A DNA stretch of 64,000 nucleotides from Buchnera aphidicola (Stegophylla sp.). Lineage in GTDB: Bacteria; Pseudomonadota; Gammaproteobacteria; Enterobacterales; Enterobacteriaceae. The notes beneath the pieces were generated by a model. That model ran no database searches. It was not told where the DNA came from and saw only the letters and a program-made list of their open reading frames with translations. The stretch spans positions 328,203 to 392,202 of the forward strand of contig NZ_CP032998.1 of assembly GCF_005080785.1 (NCBI RefSeq), read 5' to 3'. The translations under genes were made by a program, and so were the position numbers. Of this stretch, positions 43,148 through 53,417 are shown piece after piece; within the stretch, counting starts at the first letter, position 1, and every line of letters starts with the position of its first letter.

Positions 43148-44374
43148 TTACAGTATACTCTCCCCATATTTCATATTAGATAAAGAAAAATATTTTGCAA
43201 TCGTTTGAGCAATATCAGAAAATGTCTTACGATAACCAAAATTATATCTTGGAAAAAACTTATTATATAATAATATTGGAATATATTCACGTGTATGATT
43301 TGTTCCAATCCAAGTGGGATCACAACCATGATCCGCAGTCAAAATTAACATATCATCCCTTTTTAAACTATTTAAAATCTCAGATAAACGAAAATCAAAA
43401 TATTCTAACCCAGACGAATATCCAGAAACATCTCTTCGATGTCCCCAAATAGAATCAAAATCTACTAAATTTATAAAAACTATTGTATTATCTTTAACAT
43501 TAATATTTATTTCATGTATCGTAGAATCAATCAAATTTTTTAATCCTGCAGTATATATATTTTTGGTAATACCTACATGAGCAAAAATATCTGAAATTTT
43601 ACCAATTCCAATAACATGACCTGATCTTTCTTCTATTAATTTTTGTATTATCGTTTTACCAGGAGGTAATTTAGAAAAATCACGACGATTATTTGTTCGA
43701 ATAAAATGTAATTTTTTTTCTCCTATAAATGGACGAGCAATTACTCGAGTAATATTATAATTATATTTATCTAAAATATATCTAATTTTTTTACATAATT
43801 TGTATAAATTATTTAACCCAAAATATTTTTCATGACAAGCAACTTGTAAAACCGAATCAGAAGACGTATAAACAATAGGTTTGCCTGTTTTTATATGCAA
43901 ACACCCAAGATCATTCAATATATCTGTTCCAGAAGCATGACAATTACCTAAAATACCAACTAATTTATTTTGTATAATTATTTCTTTTAATAAATGAGAA
44001 GGAAAACTATTTTTAATATTATTAAAATAATCCCACTTAAATAAAACTGGAACACCAGCAATTTCCCAATGTCCTGAAGACGTATCTTTTGATGAAGAAA
44101 TTTCACGTGCATAACCATAACTTCCGATAATTTTTGATGATTTTAATATTCCAAAAGGATAATGACCATTTAAATATTTATAAACCTTACCTAATCCTAA
44201 AGACATTAAATTAGGAATATTTAAATAACCAAATCTATTATCATTAGCTCTACCAAAATAGCAATATTCTGATATATGACCAAAAGTATTAGTACCAACA
44301 TCATGAAATCTATATGCATCGTCACTATAACCAATTCCAAATGAGTCTAATACCAAAATAAATACTCTCTTCAT
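43148..44374 (-). CDS. deoB: phosphopentomutase
   Basis: DeoB moves phosphate between C1 and C5 of ribose or deoxyribose, linking DeoD products to the pentose pool. The 408 residues compare with 407 in E. coli. This alkaline-phosphatase-fold enzyme shows VLDSFGIGYSDDA with metal-binding Asp, SKDTSSGHWEIAG with the phosphorylated Thr, and LTADHGCDPTWIGTNHTRE with the remaining metal ligands. deoC and deoA are missing from this locus. Confidence 0.96.
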   Translation of the reverse strand: MKRVFILVLDSFGIGYSDDAYRFHDVGTNTFGHISEYCYFGRANDNRFGYLNIPNLMSLGLGKVYKYLNGHYPFGILKSSKIIGSYGYAREISSSKDTSSGHWEIAGVPVLFKWDYFNNIKNSFPSHLLKEIIIQNKLVGILGNCHASGTDILNDLGCLHIKTGKPIVYTSSDSVLQVACHEKYFGLNNLYKLCKKIRYILDKYNYNITRVIARPFIGEKKLHFIRTNNRRDFSKLPPGKTIIQKLIEERSGHVIGIGKISDIFAHVGITKNIYTAGLKNLIDSTIHEININVKDNTIVFINLVDFDSIWGHRRDVSGYSSGLEYFDFRLSEILNSLKRDDMLILTADHGCDPTWIGTNHTREYIPILLYNKFFPRYNFGYRKTFSDIAQTIAKYFSLSNMKYGESIL

Positions 44375-44469
44375 ATTAAAACCTTGATTTATTATTCATA
44401 TATACAATATATTTAATTAAAAACATGATTCTAATAATCAAAAATAAAATAAATCAAACCAATACATTA

Positions 44470-45051
44470 TTATATAAAAGAATGTGCACCCCGATAATGT
44501 TCTGTAATATCCTTCACTCCTAATAAATCAGGGAAATGATATAAAATCTTTTTTTCAATACCTTCTTTTAAAGTTGTATTTACCATCGAACAACCATTAC
44601 AACTACCTAAAAATTTCAAAATCACATAACCCGATTTTGTAATTTCTAATATAACAATTTCCCCTCCATGTGTAAATAACATAGGATTAATATGATTATG
44701 TACAAATTTTTTTAATTTATTCAATAATATATTATTATTTTGAACAGTATATATTTTTTCCCGAGCATAAGGAGCCATTAACATCAATTGATAATTACCT
44801 TCATCATATAATAAATCAATTTTTGCACTCTTTAAATAAGGAAAAAGAATATTACTAATATAAATACTAAAATATAAATATTTTATTTCGATATCTCCAT
44901 TACGAAAATTACATTTAGAATCATACAACATTTTACATTCAGCATATTGCGTTCCAGGATATTTTATAAATATTCTAAGTATTGAAAAATGACTATTTTT
45001 AAATAAAATATCTTTAAGATAATTTTGTGCTGCTCGAGAAATATTAATCAT
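44470..45051 (-). CDS. nfuA: Fe-S biogenesis protein NfuA
   Basis: NfuA carries and delivers 4Fe-4S clusters to target enzymes. The 193 residues (E. coli 191) have a degenerate A-type scaffold domain (about 1-95) and a C-terminal Nfu domain with the CxxC pair in LGSCNGCSMV near residue 150. Likely clients here include the Fe-S enzymes HemW and MutY. Its E. coli neighbours gntX and bioH are absent. Confidence 0.94.
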   Translation of the reverse strand: MINISRAAQNYLKDILFKNSHFSILRIFIKYPGTQYAECKMLYDSKCNFRNGDIEIKYLYFSIYISNILFPYLKSAKIDLLYDEGNYQLMLMAPYAREKIYTVQNNNILLNKLKKFVHNHINPMLFTHGGEIVILEITKSGYVILKFLGSCNGCSMVNTTLKEGIEKKILYHFPDLLGVKDITEHYRGAHSFI

Positions 45052-45354
45052 ATTCAGTTACTACTATATTATTAACAATATTTCATGTAATAATACAATA
45101 AAAAACTATAAAATATATTATATAATTCAAATAATTACAAATAACATACATATAATTCATGCAAATAAATATCAAACATTTTATAAATAAATAAAATTTA
45201 AAATATTCAAAAAACAACTTATAATATTTAAAACATAAAAACATAAATACAAAACCTAAAAATATCTTTATAAATATCAAATAAATTTATTTTATTATTA
45301 AATTACTACATATCTATGAAATATACATAATGATCTAAATAAATAACACAAATT
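45052..45354. other. A/T-rich spacer between nfuA and ssb
   Basis: About 300 bases without a credible gene. An open frame at 45083-45280 encodes a string of Phe, Ile, Tyr and Cys expected from A/T-rich DNA and has no family resemblance. Confidence 0.6.
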
Positions 45355-45864
45355 TTAAAAAGGAAATGCATCATCCAAATTTATATCAGACATAACATTA
45401 TCTTTCATTTTAACAGAATCATCTTTATTTAACAATTGTTTTTTATCATATAACAAATTATCTTTTGGAAGTAATTTTTTATTATTCGTACTATCATTTA
45501 AAGATATATGAGATGATCGACCTTGTAACATTTGCAAAGTACCATTCATATTAACCAAAACTTCTGTAACATATTTATCGAATCCATCTTGATTTTTCCA
45601 TTTTCTAGTTCTTAAAGAACCTTCAATATAAACTTGTGCACCTTTATGTAAATACTTACTTGCGATTTGTGCTAATTTCCCAAACAATACTACCTTATGC
45701 CATTGCGTTTTTTCCTTTTTTACACCTGTATTTTTATCTTTCCAAGATTCAGAAGTTGCTACAATAATATTTGTAATAGAATCTCCATTAGGCATATAAC
45801 GAACTTCAGGATCTTGCCCTAAATTTCCAATTAAAATAACTTTATTAATTCCTCGATTAGACAT
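45355..45864 (-). CDS. ssb: single-stranded DNA-binding protein
   Basis: SSB coats single-stranded DNA in replication and repair. The 169 residues (E. coli 178) begin with the OB fold, [21 protein letters not shown], and contain [18 protein letters not shown]. The linker is lysine- and asparagine-rich. The acidic tip NLDDAFPF is kept, so docking of partners such as exonuclease I (SbcB, in this window) should remain. It is divergent from dnaB. Confidence 0.97.
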   Translation of the reverse strand: MSNRGINKVILIGNLGQDPEVRYMPNGDSITNIIVATSESWKDKNTGVKKEKTQWHKVVLFGKLAQIASKYLHKGAQVYIEGSLRTRKWKNQDGFDKYVTEVLVNMNGTLQMLQGRSSHISLNDSTNNKKLLPKDNLLYDKKQLLNKDDSVKMKDNVMSDINLDDAFPF

Positions 45865-46122
45865 ATAACATCCTCAAAAGTAAAATATAAAAAAATACAT
45901 ATAATATATTATACTCAATATATTATGAATAACAATCATTACCTTTAATTATTTACTATGATCACATTATAACCAAAAATTATTTTAATTATACCAAATT
46001 TAAAATATTAAATAATAATTCAAAAATATATAATTAAAATATCATATATAACTATAATAAACAAAAAATTTATCCAAAAATATATTAATTATATATATAA
46101 AAAATAAGATTATAAACCATAA

Positions 46123-47514
46123 ATGATAAATAACAATTTTAAACACACAAACACTACACTACAACATAAACAATTACCTTACTCATTAGAAGCAGAACAA
46201 TCTGTTTTAGGTGGATTAATGTTAAATAATAAAAAATGGGATATTATTTCGCATTGTCTTTCACCCAAAGATTTTTTTATTATACCGCATCAATTAATTT
46301 TTTACGAAATGCAAAAACTAATAAATTTAGGTTATCCTATAGATTTAATAACAATATCTGAATCTTTAGAACAAAAAGGAAAACTACAAAATATAGGTAA
46401 ATTTTCTTATTTATCAAATATTGCTCGTAACACACCAAGTATAGAAAATATTACTACATATGCTAATATAGTTAAAAAATATTCTACATTACGAAAAATT
46501 ATTAAAATTGGTAATAAAATTTCTGATTTAGGATATAACAAAACCAATAAAACTAGTGAAGAAATTTTAGATTATATAGAATTTAAAATATCTAAAATAA
46601 TAAATAAAAAAAATACAAAACAATTAAATCTCAAAAACATAAAAACATTATTAGATGTTACTATTAATACTATGGAAAAATTCATCCAATCACCAAATAA
46701 TAAAATTACAGGTATTGATACCGGATATCATGATATTAATAAAAAAACTTTAGGATTACAAAAATCCAACTTAATCATCATAGCAGCCCGACCATCTATG
46801 GGAAAAACCACTTTAGCAATGAACATTTGTGAAAATGCTGCTATGATTTATAAAAAACCTGTTTTAATCTTCAGTCTAGAAATGCCAGGAGAACAAATTA
46901 TTATGCGTATGTTATCCTCTTTATCGCGAGTTAAACAAAATAATATCCGTACTGGATGTTTAAATCATGAAGATTGGTCACGAATTTCTAGTATAATTAA
47001 TATATTATTAAAAAAAAATAATATATACATTGATGATGCTTCACAACTAACTATTAATGAAATTCGATCAAAATCAAAATATTTATATAAAAAAAAAAAT
47101 GGACTAAGTTTAATTATGATTGATTATTTACAACTAATACAAGTACCTCAATTATCAGAACATCGAACACTAGAAATTGCAGAAATTTCTCGATCTTTAA
47201 AATCTTTATCTAAAGAACTAAAAATACCTATTATTGCATTATCACAACTTAATAGATCATTAGAGCAACGATCTGATAAAAGACCAATAAATTCAGATCT
47301 TAGAGAATCAGGCGCTTTAGAACAAGATGCAGACTTAATTATGTTTATATATAGAGATGAAGTGTATAATGAAAATACTGAATCCAAAGGTATTGCTGAA
47401 ATTATTATAGGAAAACAAAGAAATGGACCTCATGGCACTATAAAATTAACATTTAATGGAAATGTATGCCGATTTGATAACTATGCACATTTTCAAGATG
47501 AATCAAACATATAA
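46123..47514 (+). CDS. dnaB: replicative DNA helicase DnaB
   Basis: DnaB is the ring helicase of the replication fork. The 463 residues compare with 471 in E. coli. The N-terminal collar has LPYSLEAEQSVLGGLM. The RecA-like domain has Walker A RPSMGKTTLA with GKT at 227-229, Walker B LIMIDYLQLI, and EISRSLKSLSKEL. The SGALEQDADLI and RNGPHGTIKL segments with the arginine finger are near the C-terminus. The clamp-loader region that binds DnaB in tau is missing from dnaX here. Confidence 0.98.
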   Translation: MINNNFKHTNTTLQHKQLPYSLEAEQSVLGGLMLNNKKWDIISHCLSPKDFFIIPHQLIFYEMQKLINLGYPIDLITISESLEQKGKLQNIGKFSYLSNIARNTPSIENITTYANIVKKYSTLRKIIKIGNKISDLGYNKTNKTSEEILDYIEFKISKIINKKNTKQLNLKNIKTLLDVTINTMEKFIQSPNNKITGIDTGYHDINKKTLGLQKSNLIIIAARPSMGKTTLAMNICENAAMIYKKPVLIFSLEMPGEQIIMRMLSSLSRVKQNNIRTGCLNHEDWSRISSIINILLKKNNIYIDDASQLTINEIRSKSKYLYKKKNGLSLIMIDYLQLIQVPQLSEHRTLEIAEISRSLKSLSKELKIPIIALSQLNRSLEQRSDKRPINSDLRESGALEQDADLIMFIYRDEVYNENTESKGIAEIIIGKQRNGPHGTIKLTFNGNVCRFDNYAHFQDESNI

Positions 47515-47763
47515 TATAAAATTTAAACATATATCATATAAATATATAATTTGAATTATATATTATTAATAATAACATATACAATACTAAAAAATAAATA
47601 TTCATAATCAATTCATAAAAAACTTTTAAAAAAATAAATAATAATCATGTATAATATTAAAAATATATAAAATAAAAACATACATGAAAATAAGTATAAA
47701 AATTATTAAAATATCAATATTATAAATCATCATTTTTATTTATTATAAGGATAATTAAAAACT

Positions 47764-48204
47764 ATGTTTATATTATCATTCGACTTTGGTACTAAAAATA
47801 TTGGGGTAGCAGTTGGACAACAAATTACATCAACAGCAACATCACTAAATTCAATAAAAGTTAAAAATGGAAAACCAAATTGGCATACAATTTCATCATT
47901 AATATCATCTTGGAAACCAAAATTGATAATTCTCGGATACCCATTAAACATGAATGGAACAAAACAAAAAATTACTAATCAAGTAAAAAAATTTTCCAAA
48001 TCTTTATATAAACGTTTTTGTATTAAAATTTATCTCCATGATGAAAGACTAACAACAAAAGAAGCAAAATCATATTTATTTACACAAGGAGGATATAAAA
48101 ATTTAAAAAAAAATAAAATAGATTCCGTATCAGCTGTACTAATATTAGAAAGTTGGATAAAACATACAAAAAAATATAAATATATTAACTATATTCAAAA
48201 ATAG
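47764..48204 (+). CDS. ruvX: pre-16S rRNA nuclease RuvX/YqgF
   Basis: YqgF matures the 5' end of 16S rRNA; an older name reflects similarity to RuvC. The 146 residues compare with 138 in E. coli. The RNase H-like fold shows FDFGTKNIGVAVG with the first catalytic Asp, the segment ILGYPLNMNGT, HDERLTTKEA with Glu, and KIDSVSAVLILESW with the last Asp. AAGGATAA precedes the ATG. hemW starts one base after the stop. Confidence 0.94.
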   Translation: MFILSFDFGTKNIGVAVGQQITSTATSLNSIKVKNGKPNWHTISSLISSWKPKLIILGYPLNMNGTKQKITNQVKKFSKSLYKRFCIKIYLHDERLTTKEAKSYLFTQGGYKNLKKNKIDSVSAVLILESWIKHTKKYKYINYIQK

Positions 48205-48205
48205 C

Positions 48206-49342
48206 ATGTCGATTTTACTACCTGATTTAAGTTTATACATTCACATACCTTGGTGCAAAAAAAAATGTCCATATTGTGATTTTCATTCATATCAATCCAA
48301 AAATTCGATCCCAGAATTACAATATATTCAATCATTAATTCAAGATTTAAAAAATGATATACATCTAATTAATAATAGAAGTATAAAAAGTATATTTATT
48401 GGAGGAGGTACACCAAATTTAATAAACTATAAATATATAAAATATCTATTACACAATATAAAAAACATTGTATCTCTTAACTCTAATTCAGAAATTACCA
48501 TAGAAATCAACCCTGATTTAATTACTATTCATACAATACGAAAATATATACAATTGGGGATTAATAGAATATCGATAGGAATACAGAGTTTTAATAATAA
48601 ATTATTAAAATCCATTGGACGAGAACATTCAGCAGAAACTGCAATAAACATTTTAAATCAAATAAAAAAAAAAAAAATAAATTTTAACATAGATTTAATG
48701 TATGGTTTACCTCAACAAACACTACAAGAATGTTTATATGATTTAAAAACTGCTATACTAATGAAACCTAATCATATTTCTTGGTACCAACTAAATATAG
48801 AAAAAAATACTATATTCTACTCTAAAAAAATACATTTGCCAAATGAAAATACTATATGGAATATGTATAACCAAGGTAATAAATTATTAACCCAATCAAA
48901 ATACATACGATATGAAATATCTTCATATTCACAAAAAAAATATCAATGTCAACATAATTTAAACTATTGGAAATTTCAAGACTACATAGGCATTGGATGT
49001 GGAGCGCATGGAAAAATAACTACAAAAAATAAAAATATTATTAGAACTATAAAAAAATATAAAATTAATGATTATATAAACAGTAATCAATATATCCAAA
49101 AAAAATATAAAATTTTAGACAAAAATAAACCTTTAGAATATTTTATGAACATCTTTAGATTATTTCAACCTATAAAACGTAAATACTTTACATTATATAC
49201 TGGATTAAACAAATGTTATATAAAAAACGAAATAAATACACTAATTAAAAAAAAATATATAGTACAAACAAAAAAATTTTGGTATACTCTACCAAAAGGA
49301 AAAATTTTTCTTAATAATCTATTAGAATATTTTATAAAATAA
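48206..49342 (+). CDS. hemW: heme chaperone HemW (radical SAM)
   Basis: HemW is a coproporphyrinogen-oxidase-like radical SAM protein that in E. coli delivers heme to respiratory enzymes. The 378 residues equal E. coli. The Fe-S motif is CKKKCPYCDF near residues 18-27, with the SAM-binding GGGTPNL and QSFNNKLLKSIGREH, and GIGCGAHG. The long 14-A run at 48664-48677 is in frame. It is almost fused to ruvX (one-base gap) and converges on trmB with three bases between stops. Confidence 0.94.
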   Translation: MSILLPDLSLYIHIPWCKKKCPYCDFHSYQSKNSIPELQYIQSLIQDLKNDIHLINNRSIKSIFIGGGTPNLINYKYIKYLLHNIKNIVSLNSNSEITIEINPDLITIHTIRKYIQLGINRISIGIQSFNNKLLKSIGREHSAETAINILNQIKKKKINFNIDLMYGLPQQTLQECLYDLKTAILMKPNHISWYQLNIEKNTIFYSKKIHLPNENTIWNMYNQGNKLLTQSKYIRYEISSYSQKKYQCQHNLNYWKFQDYIGIGCGAHGKITTKNKNIIRTIKKYKINDYINSNQYIQKKYKILDKNKPLEYFMNIFRLFQPIKRKYFTLYTGLNKCYIKNEINTLIKKKYIVQTKKFWYTLPKGKIFLNNLLEYFIK

Positions 49343-49345
49343 ATT

Positions 49346-50086
49346 TTATAATTTAGAACACTGAAATAATAAATTAAAAATCTTTTTATTTAAAATATTT
49401 GCTTTTTTTTCAAAATTAGTGACTATTCTTGAATTAAATATTGTTAAATAATCAATATTATTTAATCTACTGGTATATTCCGAAATAGAATTTATCACAC
49501 TCATAATATAATTTGCATATATTTTACAATCAGTAACTATATATAATATTCCATTTTTGACTTGTTTTCTTGCAAGTAATTTAATAAAATCAGGTTTTAA
49601 AATTCTTCTTTTATTATGACGTAACTTAATCCAAGGATCAGGAAAAAAAACATGTATAACATCTACTGAATTATCACAAATCATATATTGTAATACTTCT
49701 TCAGCATCATGCAATATAATCTTTACATTCTTCATATTAGCCATATACATATTATGCATACAATAACTTATTCCAGATACATAAATTTCTATACCTAAAA
49801 TATTTTTATCTAAATTATACGACGCTGTATGTAATAAAGATTCGCCTTTCCCAAATCCTATATCTAACATAAAAAATCGATTTTTATTATCAAAAATTTT
49901 ATGAATATCTAAACTTTGACATTGAAAATTTAATCCAAAATACGACCAATATTTTTTTATTATATCAATATTTTTTTTTCTATGTCGTCCAGATCTACAA
50001 ACAAAACTACGTGTATTACGTATAAATTTTCCATATAAATTATATTTGGGTATAACAACATTATCAAATACTATATTTTTTATCAT
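49346..50086 (-). CDS. trmB: tRNA (guanine-N7-)-methyltransferase
   Basis: TrmB makes m7G at position 46 of many tRNAs. The 246 residues compare with 239 in E. coli. SAM binding is at LDIGFGKGESLLHTA, and the catalytic and tRNA-binding part is VFFPDPWIKLRHNKRRIL. The N-terminus has RSFVCRSGR. It is divergent from mutY, with which it shares a 93-base promoter region. Confidence 0.95.
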   Translation of the reverse strand: MIKNIVFDNVVIPKYNLYGKFIRNTRSFVCRSGRHRKKNIDIIKKYWSYFGLNFQCQSLDIHKIFDNKNRFFMLDIGFGKGESLLHTASYNLDKNILGIEIYVSGISYCMHNMYMANMKNVKIILHDAEEVLQYMICDNSVDVIHVFFPDPWIKLRHNKRRILKPDFIKLLARKQVKNGILYIVTDCKIYANYIMSVINSISEYTSRLNNIDYLTIFNSRIVTNFEKKANILNKKIFNLLFQCSKL

Positions 50087-50179
50087 ATATATAAATACTA
50101 AAATTTATCATAAATATTATAATATACAATATCATTCAAGAATAAAATAAACTTATGTTAAATAAAAAATGATCATAAT

Positions 50180-51226
50180 ATGAAATATTGGCAATTTTCA
50201 CAATTAATTATTAATTGGTATCATATGTATGGTAGAAAAAACTTACCATGGCAAATAAAAAAAACTGATTATCATATTTGGATTTCAGAAATTATGCTAC
50301 AACAAACACAAGTAAAAACTGTTATACCTTATTACAAAAAATTTATATCCACATTCAATACTATAGATAAACTAGCACAAACAAATCTAGATGAGATATT
50401 ACATATATGGAGTGGATTAGGATATTATAAAAGAGCTATAAATTTACATAAAACAGCTAAAATTATTATTAATAAATATCATGGATATTTTCCTAATAGT
50501 ATTATAGATCTAATTAAACTACCAGGCATTGGAAAAACCACAGCAGGCGCAATTCTATCATTATCAAAAAATTTCTCCTTTCCCATATTAGATGGTAATG
50601 TTAAAAGAATTTTAACTAGATTCTATAATCTCCCTAAAAATTTCAACAAATTAAAACATTATGAAAACAAATTATGGCATTTAATAAATATGATTACACC
50701 TATTCATAATGCTAATAAATTTAATCAAGGTATGATGGATCTAGGATCATTAATATGCCAATATAAAAAACCTAAATGTCATATATGTCCACTCAATCAA
50801 AATTGTCAATACATAAAAAATTTTAATAATCAAAAAACAAATATTACAAAAATAATTAAAAAAAAAATATTTTTTTATCTTATAATCCAATATAAAAATT
50901 TTGTCTACTTAGAACGTCGAAAAAATAAAAAAATATGGGAAAATTTATTTTGTTTCCCAGAATTTAACAATATAAAAGATATAAATACTTGGTTAATACA
51001 AAATGAAATAAAAAACAAAAATAATGAAAAAATAAATTCAATTTATCATCAATTAAGTCATATAAAATTAAAAATGAAAATGTTTAAAATAATAATAAAA
51101 AATAAAAAAATATTTTCTAAAAACAACCATTATATTTGGTATAATTTGTATAATCCCCCACACATTGGAATATCACAACCCATAAAAAAAATATTAATAT
51201 ACTTAAAAAAAATTGATCAGGATTAA
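50180..51226 (+). CDS. mutY: adenine DNA glycosylase MutY
   Basis: MutY removes A mispaired with 8-oxoguanine, preventing G to T changes. The 348 residues compare with 350 in E. coli. WISEIMLQQTQV holds the catalytic Glu, the helix-hairpin-helix is LPGIGKTTAGAIL and ILDGNVKRIL holds the Asp. The 4Fe-4S ligands are in CQYKKPKCHICPLNQNC (Cys spacing 6, 2, 5). The Nudix-like C-terminal domain is retained but diverged. yggX follows after five bases. Confidence 0.96.
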   Translation: MKYWQFSQLIINWYHMYGRKNLPWQIKKTDYHIWISEIMLQQTQVKTVIPYYKKFISTFNTIDKLAQTNLDEILHIWSGLGYYKRAINLHKTAKIIINKYHGYFPNSIIDLIKLPGIGKTTAGAILSLSKNFSFPILDGNVKRILTRFYNLPKNFNKLKHYENKLWHLINMITPIHNANKFNQGMMDLGSLICQYKKPKCHICPLNQNCQYIKNFNNQKTNITKIIKKKIFFYLIIQYKNFVYLERRKNKKIWENLFCFPEFNNIKDINTWLIQNEIKNKNNEKINSIYHQLSHIKLKMKMFKIIIKNKKIFSKNNHYIWYNLYNPPHIGISQPIKKILIYLKKIDQD

Positions 51227-51231
51227 AATAT

Positions 51232-51477
51232 ATGAAAATCATTTTCTGTAAATTTTTTAAAAAATTTTGTGAAGGACATGACGAACCATTTTATCCAGGA
51301 AGAATAGGAGAATATATATATAAAAATATATCAAAATTAGCTTGGAAAAAATGGATGCATCAACAAACAAAAATTATTAATGAAAAAAAATTAAATATGA
51401 TGAATATACAAGATTATCAAATAATAAAAAAAGAAATGATAAAATTTTTATTTAAAAAAGATAATATCACATATTAA
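51232..51477 (+). CDS. yggX: Fe(II)-trafficking protein YggX
   Basis: YggX protects iron-sulfur clusters from oxidation in enteric bacteria. The 81 residues are slightly short of the E. coli 91. Conserved parts are FEGHDEPFYPGRIGE-like EGHDEPFYPGRIGEYIYKN and WMHQQTKIINEKKLNM. The Cys near the start is C6 (IFCKFF). It is cotranscribed with mutY, an Fe-S enzyme, as in E. coli. Confidence 0.94.
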   Translation: MKIIFCKFFKKFCEGHDEPFYPGRIGEYIYKNISKLAWKKWMHQQTKIINEKKLNMMNIQDYQIIKKEMIKFLFKKDNITY

Positions 51478-51501
51478 TTTTGTTCTATAAAATATACAAA
51501 A

Positions 51502-52935
51502 TTATTTAAATTGAATAAAATACTGTACATATCTTTTTAAATCATTTAAAAGATTAATTTTTTTTAAATTTTTACTATATTGATTCATAAGTTGATTTAG
51601 ATTATCAAAATACCTTTCTAAAAAATTTTTATTAAATTTTTTTAATCGATATAATAACCATTTTATTTTTTCAAAACAATTTAAAGATTGAGGAAAATTA
51701 CGCGCACGATATCGAAAAAACATTTCATATAATCGAGAATCAAAAAAATTTATACTAATATTTTTTAAATCATTAATTGAAATAGTATGTATGATACGCA
51801 TTTGTTTTTTATCATAATTAGAAAAAAAAGAACGATATATTTGTAAATCAACATCATGATTTGCATTACAATAAACAAAATTACTAAACAATTTTCTTAT
51901 TTCATAAAATAAAAATATATTTTTACGTAAAAAATATATTTTATTTAAATACGAATTTAAATTAATATTTAAACGATATTGATTTGCATGATCCAATAAA
52001 TTCACAGGAACTAATATAGGACATTGATTAATATATAAAAAACCAATGCCAAATGAAAATAATTTTGATATAGTAATATTATTTCTATACCGATTCTCGA
52101 GAAGAAAATCAACTAATGAATGACTATCCATATATAAATCAAAAAATACTAACATATTGAAATTTTTAATATTCCAAAATATTGGTACAATACAAGTCAT
52201 ATTATTTCTTATATTACCAAAAATTCCTGAAATATAAACCAAAGGTTGCCATTGTACTTTATTAATAAGTAATTTAAGATTATCCTTTAACCTATATTTA
52301 AATAAATAATTAAACAACTTAGGTTGTTTTAATTTTACCAATTTAGCTAAACTTACTGTTGCTAAAACATCAGAAGCTGCATTATGTACATCATAATGAT
52401 TAATATGATTACTACGTGTTAAATCATGTAATTTAAAACTCACAAAACCTAATTTATTTTTCGGCCATACAATACCTTCTGGTCGTAATAAATAACATGC
52501 TCGAACAACATTAATTAAATCCCAACGAGAATTATAATTTTTCCAACTCCAACTATAAGGATCAAAAAAATTTCTATAAAATATATTTCTCGTTATTTCA
52601 TCATCAAACACAATATTATTATATCCAATGACACAAATAAATTTCGTATTTAAAATACTATAAATTTTTCGAGCAAAATAAAATTCATTTAAACCTTTTT
52701 TTATTGCATATTGAGGTGTAATACCTGTGATTAAAACCGATTCCGGATTAGGCAAATAATCATTCGGTGGAGCGCAATAAAAAACACTAACATTATCATC
52801 AATAATATTAAAATTATAATCAGTACGAATCGATGCAAATTGTACAGGCTTATCTAATGCAGTATGTACTCCAAATGTTTCATAATCATAAAAAAGAAAA
52901 TCACATTTTTGATTTATTAAATTATTAAAATTCAT
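51502..52935 (-). CDS. sbcB: exodeoxyribonuclease I
   Basis: Exonuclease I degrades single-stranded DNA from the 3' end. The 477 residues equal E. coli length (475). The DEDDh nuclease domain shows FYDYETFGVHTALDKPVQFA at the start, IGYNNIVFDDEITRN, and HNAASDVLATVSLAKL. The C-terminal half is A/T-drifted but continuous. Its partner SSB keeps the acidic tip that stimulates it. tRNA-Asn lies 52 bases upstream of the start on the same strand. Confidence 0.95.
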   Translation of the reverse strand: MNFNNLINQKCDFLFYDYETFGVHTALDKPVQFASIRTDYNFNIIDDNVSVFYCAPPNDYLPNPESVLITGITPQYAIKKGLNEFYFARKIYSILNTKFICVIGYNNIVFDDEITRNIFYRNFFDPYSWSWKNYNSRWDLINVVRACYLLRPEGIVWPKNKLGFVSFKLHDLTRSNHINHYDVHNAASDVLATVSLAKLVKLKQPKLFNYLFKYRLKDNLKLLINKVQWQPLVYISGIFGNIRNNMTCIVPIFWNIKNFNMLVFFDLYMDSHSLVDFLLENRYRNNITISKLFSFGIGFLYINQCPILVPVNLLDHANQYRLNINLNSYLNKIYFLRKNIFLFYEIRKLFSNFVYCNANHDVDLQIYRSFFSNYDKKQMRIIHTISINDLKNISINFFDSRLYEMFFRYRARNFPQSLNCFEKIKWLLYRLKKFNKNFLERYFDNLNQLMNQYSKNLKKINLLNDLKRYVQYFIQFK

Positions 52936-52987
52936 AATTTTATTAAAATAATTTATAATTTGAATAAAAATTAATGATATATAAAAA

Positions 52988-53060
52988 CTCCTCCGACTGG
53001 ATTCGAACCAGTGACATACGGATTAACAGTCCGCCGTTCTACCAACTGAACTACAGAGGA
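52988..53060 (-). tRNA. tRNA-Asn (anticodon GUU)
   Basis: On the minus strand the acceptor TCCTCTG pairs with CGGAGGA (one G-U), followed by discriminator G. The anticodon loop CTGTTAA gives GTT, and the T-loop is TGGTTCGAATCCA. It is nearly identical to E. coli tRNA-Asn. CCA is not encoded. Confidence 0.97.
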
Positions 53061-53260
53061 TTATTTAATAAAGTTATATCATATATCAAAAACTTTGTCA
53101 AAAAAACATTTTCAATATAATATATATCATAATACTAAAATATTATAATACTAAAATGTCAAAATATCAAAATATCAAAATATATAACAACTTTATAATA
53201 AAAAATAAATAAAATAATTGTAGATTATATTTTTAAATTCATTTATAATATTTATACATA

Positions 53261-53333
53261 GGCCCTTTAGCTCAGTGGTCAGAGCAGGCGACTCATAATC
53301 GCTTGGTCGCTGGTTCAAATCCAGCAAGGGCCA
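53261..53333 (+). tRNA. tRNA-Ile2 (anticodon CAU, to be modified to lysidine)
   Basis: The acceptor GGCCCTT pairs with AAGGGCC, with discriminator A. The anticodon loop CTCATAA gives CAT. The body, including GCAGGCGA and TCGCTTGGTCGCTGG, matches E. coli ileX and not elongator tRNA-Met (GGCTACG start) or initiator tRNA. It reads AUA after TilS converts C34 to lysidine. AUA is very common in the genes of this window, so this tRNA should be essential. Confidence 0.95.
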
Positions 53334-53417
53334 AAACCTAGTTTTTATAAAATAAAATATAAAAAACAACAAAAAATTTTATAAAAATAAAATTAAATAA
53401 TATTAAATAAAAAACAT

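Noticed and set aside
45083-45280. 65-codon open frame between nfuA and ssb
   Set aside because: It is composed almost wholly of Phe, Ile, Tyr, Leu, Cys and Lys, has no family pattern or convincing ribosome binding site, and lies in A/T-rich spacer.
53155-53185. short repeats of TCAAAATA resembling an array
   Set aside because: There are only about three copies in simple A/T sequence, with no spacers; not CRISPR-like and no cas genes.
53261-53333. elongator or initiator tRNA-Met, from the CAT anticodon
   Set aside because: The acceptor and arms match tRNA-Ile2 (ileX) far better than either methionine tRNA.
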